Source: a virus
Virus record (IMG/VR): IMGVR_UViG_3300027969_000162
Location: 1 to 45,113 of that record
Strand: one strand, 5' to 3'
Length of the DNA: 45,113 bases
In this document: positions 5,999-13,766 of the stretch, one piece after another
How positions within the stretch are numbered: the stretch's first letter is position 1
Layout of the letters: each line of letters begins with the position of its first letter
Translations under genes and position numbers: made by a program
The notes under the pieces: model-generated
Seen by the model: only the letters and a program-made list of their open reading frames with translations
The model's database searches: none
What the model was told of the DNA's origin: nothing

Positions 5999-6705
5999 CC
6001 TAAAGACTGGGCCTGTTCTAGGCTCAGCTCTTGATCTTCTAGTTCGCGAATTTTATCTGTAATTTCATCAATAAGGCCTAGGTTTCTCAGTATTTTGAAA
6101 ACTAGGTTTTCTACTGACCACTCGCCCGCACGTTCTAGTCCTGCCTTGCGCATGTTGGTGATTTTTTCTTTGGCCAGTCTCAACCGGTTGAGATCTTTGC
6201 CTAACAGAGCAGATTCAATGTCGTGGATGACTGAATCTTTTTTAGCTTCTACAGCACTATCATCTACTTTGGGTTTTATCTTTTTAGGTTCAACCAGCCA
6301 TTGATTGCGAGCTATGCTATACACTCCGGTGCTGTGGTGTTTTTCTTCTCGGCCTTGAACATAACATTCAACAGGCAGGCCTTTGATAGTGATATTGTGT
6401 TGCTCGGCCCAGAGTGCCTTTTTGGCATTGAATAGTTCGCGGGCCGCTTCTCCTACCTCACCTTGAACGATAATGTGCAGATCTAGGTCGCTGTGTTCAG
6501 TCCAGGTATAGTTGGCATTTGACCCTGTAATTGTGTAATCTACTACATCGAGATCAATGCCTATAAACTCTTGAAATGCGTCGGCAATTTCTTTTAATTT
6601 ATCTGCGACTGCTGGGTCGATTTGATCACCGTCCCATATCTTGGGATTCAGTCGGCGATTGACTGTGATTAGATCTGATCGTTCTTGTAATTCTCTTAGG
6701 CGCAT
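5995..6705 (-). CDS. Nucleotidyltransferase-fold protein
   Basis: The product is 236 residues. Gly61-Ser62 followed by Asp73-x-Asp75 (GSNANYTWTEHSDLDLHII) is the catalytic signature of the polymerase-beta-like nucleotidyltransferase superfamily (MNT/CCA-adding type). The C-terminal 80 residues are a charged helical region (ERAGEWSVENLVFKILRN). It lies at the downstream end of the gp41 operon, three bases after the small gene at 6709. Possible roles are AMPylation or tRNA or small-molecule modification; the substrate is unknown. I recall similar proteins as unnamed conserved genes in aquatic T4-like phages. Confidence 0.65.
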   Translation of the reverse strand: MRLRELQERSDLITVNRRLNPKIWDGDQIDPAVADKLKEIADAFQEFIGIDLDVVDYTITGSNANYTWTEHSDLDLHIIVQGEVGEAARELFNAKKALWAEQHNITIKGLPVECYVQGREEKHHSTGVYSIARNQWLVEPKKIKPKVDDSAVEAKKDSVIHDIESALLGKDLNRLRLAKEKITNMRKAGLERAGEWSVENLVFKILRNLGLIDEITDKIRELEDQELSLEQAQSLG

Positions 6706-6708
6706 CCA

Positions 6709-6945
6709 TTATTTAGCCCACATTAAGTGGTATTGTGTTAATGTACGATCATCGTAAAATTCTGCTACTAAACGACAGTGTATGTTGTTTCTTTCTAATA
6801 CTATTTGACATTGATCTTCAGATTGTGTTAACAACCAATTGGTATGATCTAATCCTATTGTTTTATGCACTTTGGGCCAATCAATTTCAATGTTTTCGTC
6901 CTCGGGATCCGACCACTTGTACAACTCTACTTTTTTAGTCTTCAT
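6709..6945 (-). CDS. Small conserved protein downstream of gp41
   Basis: The product is 78 residues beginning MKTKKVELYKWSD, with a QCQIVLERNNIHCRLVAEF strand pair. The ATG at 6945 overlaps the end of the helicase gene by 11 bases; upstream in-frame TTG codons are less likely starts. It is probably translated by coupling with gp41. The function is not recognised. Confidence 0.6.
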   Translation of the reverse strand: MKTKKVELYKWSDPEDENIEIDWPKVHKTIGLDHTNWLLTQSEDQCQIVLERNNIHCRLVAEFYDDRTLTQYHLMWAK

Positions 6946-8371
6946 CACCAAACTGCTTGTTTAAAATCTCACGCATCTTACTTGACTCAACTGTGGCTCT
7001 AATTTTGCCTACAGGTGCTCCCTGTGTAGGATCAGTTATAACCCCATCATCGTCAATGCGGCCTTGAATAGTACTACGGGCTTTGATGCTTTCAATAATA
7101 CTTGAACTGCCTCTGCTGGTGGCTCCGTTGTTCTCTTGTTCGTCCTCGGGTAGGTCACTAATACGCAAACTCTCAAGATTAAACTCTAGATCAATCTTCA
7201 TACCCACACCACTGCTGGAGCGAGTCTTCATCAACTGTAATTGATATCTACCACGCTCACGCATAGCACGGCTGGTAAAAATGCCAAACACGTTGTCAGC
7301 AGTTTGAATCTTACTTAATCCACCACTAATGTGACTGTGATCATATTCCACTTCCTCTACCGCCCCACGATTTAACTGTGCGGCTGTGACAAACACACAG
7401 TTTTTTTCCACTGCTAGATTGCGCAATTCTTCTGAGACATACTTGTCTTTGATAAACAAGTCTGCTGGTGAAATCTTCTTGCTGAGTGGCATCAACAAAT
7501 CTAAATAGTCAACCAACAATACGTCAACTTTCTTGCCTACTTTGATTTCATATTCTTTTAGGTATGCTCGAATATCGTTGGCAGTCTTACCACTTGGCAT
7601 GTACTTTATCTGTAGCAGGCCGGATTTCTTACCAATAATTTTAACTTTCATTTCAACATCATCGATGTCTTTGAAAATGTCTTTGGTTGATGTTCCTGTT
7701 AACATTGCGTCAATACGCATAGACACCAGTGCTTCTGAAAGTTCAAGAGTTAGGTATACAACATTTAGGCCCATCAAAGCCCAGTTAACGCCCAGATTGG
7801 CCAAGAACAAACTTTTACCTGCACCCGAGCCGCCAGCAAAGATGTTCAGTTCACCTCGATTGAATCCGCCAAACAGTTTACGATCCATACAGGGCCATCC
7901 TGTACTAACCTGCCCATTCTTGTCCTTGATGCTCATCAATCGGCCACGAGGATCTAGAAAGTAGTCTGTGCCCATGTCACGAGCAAGACCAATCTGTACC
8001 GCTTCTTTGATCAATACTTCCACTGCACCGTAGTCATGTTTTTCTAGTAGATCAGCTGATTGTATAATTGCACGTTCAAGAGCCTTGTGTTGAGTAAATT
8101 TTTCAAACTCATCCATGAACCAATCCATGTGACCGTCTTTAAGATCTTCTGGACGTTTAAGGTCAACCCTGCAGGTGGCATTGACCATTTCATAGTCCGG
8201 CAATACATTATAGCCCTTGGCATATTCATGCACAAATTCTGCTGCATCCTGTAGTTTGCGATCAAATAATGTGTGATCAAAAATACCTTGACAACGAACA
8301 AATACTTCTGCATCTGCCAGCATGAGTTCAAGATATAGTTTTTGTACTTCGTAATCGTATGTCTTTATCAT
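6935..8371 (-). CDS. 41: Replicative DNA helicase (T4 gp41 / DnaB family)
   Basis: The product is 478 residues, close to T4 gp41 (475). It unwinds DNA 5'-3' at the replication fork as a hexamer and works with primase gp61. The N-terminal helical domain is followed by the RecA-like domain with Walker A GGSGAGKS (about residues 180..187), the YLTLELS strand typical of DnaB proteins, and Walker B LLVDYLDLL (Asp about 288). The ATG at 8371 is preferred; an in-frame GTG lies slightly upstream. TATAAT at 8378..8383 sits six bases before the ATG, so its mRNA may have almost no leader. Confidence 0.92.
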   Translation of the reverse strand: MIKTYDYEVQKLYLELMLADAEVFVRCQGIFDHTLFDRKLQDAAEFVHEYAKGYNVLPDYEMVNATCRVDLKRPEDLKDGHMDWFMDEFEKFTQHKALERAIIQSADLLEKHDYGAVEVLIKEAVQIGLARDMGTDYFLDPRGRLMSIKDKNGQVSTGWPCMDRKLFGGFNRGELNIFAGGSGAGKSLFLANLGVNWALMGLNVVYLTLELSEALVSMRIDAMLTGTSTKDIFKDIDDVEMKVKIIGKKSGLLQIKYMPSGKTANDIRAYLKEYEIKVGKKVDVLLVDYLDLLMPLSKKISPADLFIKDKYVSEELRNLAVEKNCVFVTAAQLNRGAVEEVEYDHSHISGGLSKIQTADNVFGIFTSRAMRERGRYQLQLMKTRSSSGVGMKIDLEFNLESLRISDLPEDEQENNGATSRGSSSIIESIKARSTIQGRIDDDGVITDPTQGAPVGKIRATVESSKMREILNKQFGDED

Positions 8372-8377
8372 ATTACT

Positions 8378-8407
8378 ATTATACACTAATTGCTAGGTGC
8401 TTTGCAA
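8378..8407 (-). promoter_or_regulatory. Possible sigma70-type promoter before gp41
   Basis: On the minus strand TTGCAA (8407..8402), an 18-base spacer and a perfect TATAAT (8383..8378) are seen inside the end of the carbamoyltransferase gene. The -35 match is modest. Confidence 0.45.
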
Positions 8408-9320
8408 CACCAAAGTTGTATTTCCACTCTCTTTGTTTAGTGTGATACAATACTGCACCGATGCTACTCGATGGGTCTCCAGGACTAGGCAAAGTCCAAC
8501 GATACTGCCACATGGGCTCTACAATTTTTTTATTAGTTGCTGAATTCATAGCGCATCCGCCCATGTATACTAGGCAATCGGTGTTGACTAATTTCTTAGC
8601 TTCTAGCATGACCATGCGGATTTGATCCTCAAACACCATTTGAACAGCAGCGGCAAGATCTTGTTCGTCTTGTAAGGTCTCTATATAAAATGTTTGATCG
8701 TTGACACCTTTGTGAAAATTATAATTTAATTCTAAAAGACCTGTAAAATATTTCTTTATTCTATGATAAAAAACCTTAGGATTACCTTTTTCGGCCATGG
8801 CCTGTAATTTCCATTCGTCCTGAATTGGAGTCATTCCTAGAGCGTGAGTAAATGCACTATAGAACAATCCTAGACTATTTGGATAATTTCTGCTCCAAAC
8901 TTTGCGCATTTCGCCATGCTTGCCTTCCCAGATGGTGGCACATTCGAACTCACCTATGGCGTCGAGTACCACAACAGCACAATGATTAAAAGGACTGGTA
9001 TAGTAGCCTGCGGCTGCGTGACTAGCATGATGCGGTGTATAAGTGATTGGAGCATAATGTTGCGCTTTCATATATCTACGTGGAAGTACTGTCATGTCTA
9101 AGACACGATTCCATTGACCTGCACGTAGTTGTCTTGCCTTCTTTATCCAGGGACGTTCATACCAAAAAATACGATCCGGTGCTCCAACATGTAGGGCATC
9201 AGTAATTATTTTGCTGTCTAACTCATCCGAAACGCCCGTTTGGTTAGACCATAGACTGCCATCCTTGAATACAGCTAGACTAGATCCGTGATTAAGGGCA
9301 TTTACCCCCCACATAATCAT
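8379..9320 (-). CDS. Carbamoyltransferase, N-terminal (NodU/CmcH/TobZ-type) domain only
   Basis: The product is 313 residues. The HHASHAAAGYY motif (His97, His98, His101), the following VVVLDAIGEFE strand (Asp120), GGCAMNSATN and the PGDPSSSIGA motif are diagnostic of the Kae1-like domain of NodU/CmcH O-carbamoyltransferases. These proteins transfer carbamoyl groups to sugars or antibiotics. Full-length family members are about 550 to 600 residues; here the separate C-terminal carbamoyl-phosphate-handling domain is missing. I recall similar short versions from marine T4-like phages, so this is probably a conserved phage form and not a broken gene. The gene sits between gp61 and gp41 in an overlapping operon (ATGA with the 38-residue gene). 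The target might be a nucleotide, DNA base or glycan. Confidence 0.8.
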   Translation of the reverse strand: MIMWGVNALNHGSSLAVFKDGSLWSNQTGVSDELDSKIITDALHVGAPDRIFWYERPWIKKARQLRAGQWNRVLDMTVLPRRYMKAQHYAPITYTPHHASHAAAGYYTSPFNHCAVVVLDAIGEFECATIWEGKHGEMRKVWSRNYPNSLGLFYSAFTHALGMTPIQDEWKLQAMAEKGNPKVFYHRIKKYFTGLLELNYNFHKGVNDQTFYIETLQDEQDLAAAVQMVFEDQIRMVMLEAKKLVNTDCLVYMGGCAMNSATNKKIVEPMWQYRWTLPSPGDPSSSIGAVLYHTKQREWKYNFGVAKHLAISV

Positions 9321-9433
9321 TTGTAGATAAATGGATCACGTTTACGCAATTCTTCTAAACGTTTCTTCCATGCCTTACGTTCTTGATACTTGTGCCAGGG
9401 ATATAAAATAAAGTCCAATATTTTTTTAATCAT
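9317..9433 (-). CDS. Tiny basic protein between gp61 and the carbamoyltransferase
   Basis: The product is 38 residues, beginning MIKKILDFILYPWHKYQ and ending DPFIYK, strongly basic in the middle. It overlaps the end of the primase gene (9426..9433) and the start of the carbamoyltransferase gene (ATGA), as expected of a coupled gene. The Tyr-Pro-Trp-His and Asp-Pro-Phe-Ile-Tyr motifs are the kind of conserved small phage protein I associate with this locus. Function is unknown; it could be a replisome accessory peptide. Confidence 0.6.
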   Translation of the reverse strand: MIKKILDFILYPWHKYQERKAWKKRLEELRKRDPFIYK

Positions 9434-10448
9434 TTTGATTCTCCATCACTGCTATATTGTTTAGCATCTTTCTTTTTTCAATTTCGATCTTTGCAGGATT
9501 TGATGTTGCTGTTTTTATAGCATCAACAACTACAAATAGTTTTCCATATTTTAATACAGCATCTGCGCAATCTTTTATAGAATCTTCCCATGTAGGAAAT
9601 GCTATTGACCAGCCTAGTTCTTTGGCTTGATCTATTAGAAACGTACCTGCTTTATCTTGATCGGGAATAACAATTACTTCTTTGCCTATACTGTTAATTA
9701 TCCTTGCCTGTTGATCTGATATTTCATTAGTGAGCAATGCAACACCGCCTACGCTAAGGGCATCAAACGGGCCTTCTACCACAAACAGATATCGATGTTC
9801 ATCTGGTTGTTCATCAACATTAAACACAAAAAAAGGATGTTGATCTGATAGGTATTTAGGCTTTCCGTCTTTAACTTTACGAGCAGTACTACCAACGATC
9901 TTGCCATCGTAGACAAACGGAATAATTACTCTATCTGCGTATCCAGGCAGGGGCGACCAATAAAAATGTCTGCTTGCAGGATCATATCCACGATTAACCA
10001 CATATTCAGCAACTGTGATTAGTTGTTGTTCTTCGCTGTTGTTTAGCTTTGCATCTAACCATTCAATTAAGGGTAATGCGCCTTCAGGCAAAGGCTTCTC
10101 TGTGAATGTGGGTTTTTCAACAAATGCCTCCGGTTGATACTCTGCCGACTCAGTCTTCATTGCCTCAAACACCAATTGTTTGATGTCGTCGTCATTGGCT
10201 CCTAGCCATTGACAGAGGCTTTTGAATTTAGGAGTAATCGGTGAGCCGGGTTTCCAACCTGTGGAATATTTACAATTGAAACAATTATAGACTATGCTAT
10301 CTGTAATCATAATGCCACCACGCTTTCTAGTGTCGTGAGCGTGACCTCTATGTTGGCAGCAGGGGGCGTTGAAACTGGTCCAGCCGCTGGGACTGGATTT
10401 TAATTTCGAAGGAAGAAGAGTTCTAAACTTATCAAGAACAAGGGTCAT
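9426..10448 (-). CDS. 61: DNA primase (T4 gp61-like)
   Basis: The product is 340 residues, matching T4 gp61 (342). It makes the short RNA primers for lagging-strand synthesis together with gp41. The N-terminal zinc site is visible (Cys30/Cys31, His33, Cys56, Cys59 in CFNC). The catalytic TOPRIM domain carries the glutamate motif LFVVEGPFDAL (Glu225) and the acidic motif IVIPDQDKAG (Asp263, Asp265). A consensus early promoter at 10455..10483 lies just upstream, inside the end of the preceding structural gene, so replication genes can be expressed early despite a late neighbour. Confidence 0.88.
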   Translation of the reverse strand: MTLVLDKFRTLLPSKLKSSPSGWTSFNAPCCQHRGHAHDTRKRGGIMITDSIVYNCFNCKYSTGWKPGSPITPKFKSLCQWLGANDDDIKQLVFEAMKTESAEYQPEAFVEKPTFTEKPLPEGALPLIEWLDAKLNNSEEQQLITVAEYVVNRGYDPASRHFYWSPLPGYADRVIIPFVYDGKIVGSTARKVKDGKPKYLSDQHPFFVFNVDEQPDEHRYLFVVEGPFDALSVGGVALLTNEISDQQARIINSIGKEVIVIPDQDKAGTFLIDQAKELGWSIAFPTWEDSIKDCADAVLKYGKLFVVVDAIKTATSNPAKIEIEKRKMLNNIAVMENQND

Positions 10449-10454
10449 GCATAC

Positions 10455-10483
10455 AGTATACTATCTATATAGTACGCTGTCAA
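10455..10483 (-). promoter_or_regulatory. Early sigma70-type promoter before gp61
   Basis: On the minus strand TTGACA (10483..10478), a 17-base spacer and TATACT (10460..10455) are seen. It overlaps the last codons of the structural gene at 10461 and reads the operon gp61, 38-residue gene, carbamoyltransferase, gp41. Confidence 0.85.
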
Positions 10484-11273
10484 CGGTTCCTGTATTCAAT
10501 AGTGCCGGAACGTGCTTGACTCTAAACCAATTAAACTTACCAGTGATATTTTGATAAAGAATAGGGTCTTGTGATGCCGGTATGGTTTGTAAATCTACCC
10601 AACGCTCTGGGTTGCCGCCAGCACTTTGACTGCCTTGTATAATGATGCTGCCACTGTAATTGGTTGTTTTAATTTGAAATGTATGTAGGCTTTGCGGAGT
10701 TCCGTATTGCGGTTGAGCATTGATAATGCCACTGATAAAGTATAGCTGGGTATTAGGATCGTAAGGTTGATAATTTTTAAATTCTTTTATTACTAGACTA
10801 TCAACCGGTTCTCCGAACACATCCCCAGTGATTTCTAAAGGACTAAATGCACCATACTGACTATCTATATACAGGGGTGTCTTTGCACTAACAGTATGTG
10901 TGGCGCCGTTCAACACACGAGTTTCTGAAACAACAGAGTATTGATAAAAGCCAGGTTCTATCCCTGCTAGCTCGGTATTGGATAAAATAACATATGCCTT
11001 TCCCCCCGACGCACTCTGAATTACACAATCCTTTTGAAGTATGAGTTCTTTAGATTCTCTATTCACTAGATTGAAAACTAGATATGAGCCTGTTATGGCC
11101 TGGGCCTTCTGGTCAGAATTTCGTACCTGCAGATCTATTCTGTTATCGACGCCTCGATGGATTTTTAAGTTGCGATTGTACACTCTACGATACCTCTCTG
11201 GTTGCCAGGTGGCCAACGTATTTGTAAATACATCTATCTTATTTGGATATAAATAAACTGAAATGAGTTGCAT
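10461..11273 (-). CDS. Probable virion structural protein
   Basis: The product is 270 residues and beta-rich throughout. It begins MQLISVYLYPNKIDVFTN and contains the basic segment ERYRRVYNRNLKIHRGVDN, then alternating Ser/Thr/Gly strands up to a FNWFRVKHVPALLNTG ending. I recall similar proteins as proteomically detected virion components in cyanophages. A late octamer GATAAATA at 11294..11301 predicts +1 at about 11288 and a short leader, supporting late expression. The location in the particle is unknown. Confidence 0.6.
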   Translation of the reverse strand: MQLISVYLYPNKIDVFTNTLATWQPERYRRVYNRNLKIHRGVDNRIDLQVRNSDQKAQAITGSYLVFNLVNRESKELILQKDCVIQSASGGKAYVILSNTELAGIEPGFYQYSVVSETRVLNGATHTVSAKTPLYIDSQYGAFSPLEITGDVFGEPVDSLVIKEFKNYQPYDPNTQLYFISGIINAQPQYGTPQSLHTFQIKTTNYSGSIIIQGSQSAGGNPERWVDLQTIPASQDPILYQNITGKFNWFRVKHVPALLNTGTVDSVLYR

Positions 11274-11293
11274 ACACTAGCGGACCTTTACAA

Positions 11294-11301
11294 TATTTAT
11301 C
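11294..11301 (-). promoter_or_regulatory. Late promoter octamer GATAAATA
   Basis: Read leftward, the box ends at 11294, predicting transcription from about 11288, 15 bases before the ATG at 11273. An AAGG sequence in the leader is a modest ribosome site. Confidence 0.65.
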
Positions 11302-11302
11302 T

Positions 11303-11674
11303 ATGAGAATCACTGAAAACCTACAAGAAAATTTCCCTTTTATAAGTGTCGTAAACCACGTTGATCAAGAATATGTGGGAATAATTATCAATCAGGATGC
11401 TGCTATCACAAGCATGTACGATTATTCACATATTAAAACAGAACAAGAAAAAGCTCGGTTTATTGAACTAGGGGAAGTTTGGTGGTGGGAATCAAATCGT
11501 CAAATTCCTATCAATATTTTCTTACTTAGAGAAATTTATTTGTTTAGATACGCAATTAGAAATTTTTCAACAAAAGATACAAAAGTGATATTTGGGCCTT
11601 GCACCAGTTTAAACGATATTATTGTTAAAAGAATTAAACGTAAATCTATTACGTTAGTTAGAAGAGCTACTTAA
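11303..11674 (+). CDS. Conserved phage protein of unknown function
   Basis: The product is 123 residues beginning MRITENLQENFPFISVV. Distinctive conserved-looking blocks are YVGIIINQD, the MYDYSHIKTE segment, LGEVWWWESNRQIPINIFL and VIFGPCTSL. I recognise this pattern from aquatic T4-like phages but know no function. It is the only rightward gene in this leftward block. It overlaps the convergent gene at 11667 by eight bases and has no visible Shine-Dalgarno sequence. Confidence 0.65.
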   Translation: MRITENLQENFPFISVVNHVDQEYVGIIINQDAAITSMYDYSHIKTEQEKARFIELGEVWWWESNRQIPINIFLLREIYLFRYAIRNFSTKDTKVIFGPCTSLNDIIVKRIKRKSITLVRRAT

Positions 11675-12227
11675 CACCAATAATCATAACACGATTAAAG
11701 GCTTTGTCTTCGAATTCAAAACGTTTTATCCCGTCATAAAGATATTCGCTCATAGGATATCTATTCATTAGATCTTTAATAGATGACATAGAATTAACGT
11801 GATCGTCGTCTATCATGTCGCTGGCCTGTAAGCATACTATAGTACTGGTAGGTATATTGTTAAACCATTCATCGGATTGCATGTGCTCAACACTTGAATT
11901 GATTACAACATCGGGTCTAGGTTTGTATTCTAATATATTAATATCAGTGGTATGCGCTTTAAACTCCCAAGCTCGGTAGACCCAAAGATTATTAACGGCA
12001 TCTGCAACTATTTCACAATCGGGATCTTGATCAAAGCTACGAACTTCTAGAACTGGGATTTTGTTTCGAGTGCGTATTAAAAAGTTAGCAAGCGCATACC
12101 AACCGGCTAAAATCCATATGCGATATCCATCTTCAATTGGTCTATGTTCTTCTAATGTACGCTCAAGTCTTTCAACTAACCACAGCTTGCTCTGTACTTG
12201 TGCAGCACTAAATGCATCAAAGTTCAT
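11667..12227 (-). CDS. Rossmann-like protein, methyltransferase-related
   Basis: The product is 186 residues. IWILAGWYALANFLI resembles the first strand and loop of a SAM-binding Rossmann fold, VLEVRSFDQDPDCEIVAD resembles the acidic second strand that binds the ribose, and DVVINSSVEHM resembles motif IV. The canonical GxGxG is altered to AGWYA, so methyltransferase activity is not certain. The start overlaps the stop of the preceding gene (TAATG). I recall it as conserved in marine T4-like phages next to the DnaE-like gene below. Confidence 0.5.
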   Translation of the reverse strand: MNFDAFSAAQVQSKLWLVERLERTLEEHRPIEDGYRIWILAGWYALANFLIRTRNKIPVLEVRSFDQDPDCEIVADAVNNLWVYRAWEFKAHTTDINILEYKPRPDVVINSSVEHMQSDEWFNNIPTSTIVCLQASDMIDDDHVNSMSSIKDLMNRYPMSEYLYDGIKRFEFEDKAFNRVMIIGVK

Positions 12228-12805
12228 TATGAAAATCCATAACTAATTTGTTCACAGATTAAATTCATCTGTACAATAATAGCAACAGCATAGGCTGTGG
12301 CATGACTCTTTTTAAAATAGTAATCACCAGTCTCTGGTTTCGTCCACACTTCCGTCATGATCGTAGTCCAATCTTTCCCAATCAGATAACGTTTCGCAGG
12401 GCGGATCATCGCGAGAACGGCAGATAATTGTTCCACGGAAGCTGGCAGGGTCTTCCGTATTATAGCTCCATGCCCGTTCAAATGAAATAACAGATTTACA
12501 AAGTCGTCCTGTAGTAGTAGATCCCATAGTGGCTCCTGATTCATTAATTGAACTAGATGTTCTTCATTACGAACACCTTTATAAATTCCAACATTAAGAA
12601 AATCTATTTTAAAATATTTTTCATCTTCTGCCTGTTCATAGGGGATTTGACATAGACCGCTTACTGCATCCACAGGAACTTCATGCATATAAACACCGGT
12701 ATTATGCTTGATTAATTTACCGTTGTCTAATCTGCTAGCAGGGATGTGTTCAAACAATTTTAATGCTTGATCTCTATCTATAAAATCTATGTCAATATCT
12801 GGCAT
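12227..12805 (-). CDS. Mini DNA polymerase III alpha (DnaE)-like protein
   Basis: The product is 192 residues, against about 1160 for DnaE. The order of bacterial Pol III alpha palm and finger motifs is kept in condensed form. PDIDIDF lies at residues 2..8 (Asp5, Asp7), like the DnaE motif PDFDVDF. KIDFL lies at 66..70 (Asp68), like KFDFL, which carries the third catalytic Asp. A block at about 94..137 (PLWDLLL, LFHLNGHG, LPASVEQLSAVLAMIRP) matches the DnaE stretch before its RPGP motif, and FKKSHATAYAVA (about 164..175) resembles FNKSHSAAYAL. The PHP, clamp-binding and OB parts are absent. Whether it polymerises, binds primer-template or interferes with the host replisome is unknown. It is coupled to both neighbours by TAATG overlaps. 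Confidence 0.75.
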   Translation of the reverse strand: MPDIDIDFIDRDQALKLFEHIPASRLDNGKLIKHNTGVYMHEVPVDAVSGLCQIPYEQAEDEKYFKIDFLNVGIYKGVRNEEHLVQLMNQEPLWDLLLQDDFVNLLFHLNGHGAIIRKTLPASVEQLSAVLAMIRPAKRYLIGKDWTTIMTEVWTKPETGDYYFKKSHATAYAVAIIVQMNLICEQISYGFS

Positions 12806-13050
12806 TAGTTTAACCTAGTACTCTCAAAAAGCAACAACGGTAGAGTTTCTGCTAAAAATTGAGCATACTCTTCAGCATCTTCTTGATCTTCAAAACCTGA
12901 AAACTTCACGTAAACATCGTCCGAGTCATCTGCTACTACCACTTCAATTTCAACATCATCTCTAGAAATATGTTCTTCGTTTGCAGCTAATTCTATTTCT
13001 TCGTCAATGAGTTCGGGCTCAGCCTCTTCTCGTCGCTTTTTATAAATCAT
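12805..13050 (-). CDS. Highly acidic small protein
   Basis: The product is 81 residues beginning MIYKKRREEAEPEL, then almost continuous Glu/Asp with Val/Ile strands (DDVEIEVVVADDSDDVYVKF) and a C-terminal helix. It overlaps the zinc-finger gene upstream (ATGA) and the DnaE-like gene downstream (TAATG). The charge pattern resembles proteins that mimic DNA or bind basic partners, but this is only composition. No family is recognised. Confidence 0.6.
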   Translation of the reverse strand: MIYKKRREEAEPELIDEEIELAANEEHISRDDVEIEVVVADDSDDVYVKFSGFEDQEDAEEYAQFLAETLPLLLFESTRLN

Positions 13051-13766
13051 AAAATGTTCGCCTCCTTGATGACATCTTTAACTAACTCTACATCTGCAGG
13101 TAAAGATTTAAAACGACGGGACCAATAATTAGGATCAATAACTGGACCAACTATTTCTAATTGTTCGTCATTCATGCGCTTCAACATCTCTTTCCCTGAC
13201 TTACTATTTAACACCATCCAAGGACTTACTAGACCTTCTTTAATATCATGTGTAGCACGGTTTAAATTAACGTATTGGAAGTAATGCTCCCAAGGAGCAC
13301 TATTGGTATCTCCCCAATCCATCATGGCTTTGATAGTTCTCTGGATTGCTCCATCAGCTGGTTCTATCTTAATTAGTTCACTTATGTACGTGTCATACAG
13401 TTCGTCTCTACACCAATGATCTAATTTAATTCCACTTTTGATCACAAACTCAATAAATCTTTCCGGGTATATTGGATTTGTGTTTGCAAGAAAACTGCCA
13501 AACTTAACGAATGCGGTATAATAGGGACTGGATGCAAATTCGTCAAAGGTCTTTTGCTTGGCTGATTTCTGTGTGAGTTCGTAAAATCTATTGTATGTCA
13601 ACATACCAGATTGCACATGTTTTTCTCCCTTTGACATGTGTCTACGTTTTTGTTCACAGACATGCACTACCAAAGTTTTTTCTTTAGCAAATAATTTATT
13701 ACAGTATTCGCACTTATAATTTAATGTCTGCAATTTGCTTTTTATCCCAACCAAGGTCCTTAGCAT
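13047..13766 (-). CDS. Zinc-finger protein conserved in T4-like phages
   Basis: The product is 239 residues. The N-terminal finger YKCEYCNKLFAKEKTLVVH is C2H2-like: Cys19, Cys22, His35, then Cys37 or His43. Next come blocks FYELTQKSAKQKTFDEFASS, PYYTAFVKFGSFL and RFIEFVIKSGIKLDHWCRD. I recall proteins with this layout as conserved but unnamed in marine T4-like phages. The ATG at 13766 overlaps the previous gene by 53 bases, which is long; no better in-frame start is evident before the finger. A nucleic-acid-binding regulatory or replication role is likely but unproven. Confidence 0.65.
   Translation of the reverse strand: MLRTLVGIKSKLQTLNYKCEYCNKLFAKEKTLVVHVCEQKRRHMSKGEKHVQSGMLTYNRFYELTQKSAKQKTFDEFASSPYYTAFVKFGSFLANTNPIYPERFIEFVIKSGIKLDHWCRDELYDTYISELIKIEPADGAIQRTIKAMMDWGDTNSAPWEHYFQYVNLNRATHDIKEGLVSPWMVLNSKSGKEMLKRMNDEQLEIVGPVIDPNYWSRRFKSLPADVELVKDVIKEANIL

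Noticed and set aside
8044-8331. Second leftward frame inside gp41
   Set aside because: A shadow of the helicase frame with no family pattern.
12324-12527. Alternative leftward frame inside the DnaE-like gene
   Set aside because: Low-quality sequence with no ribosome site; the main frame carries the recognisable motifs.
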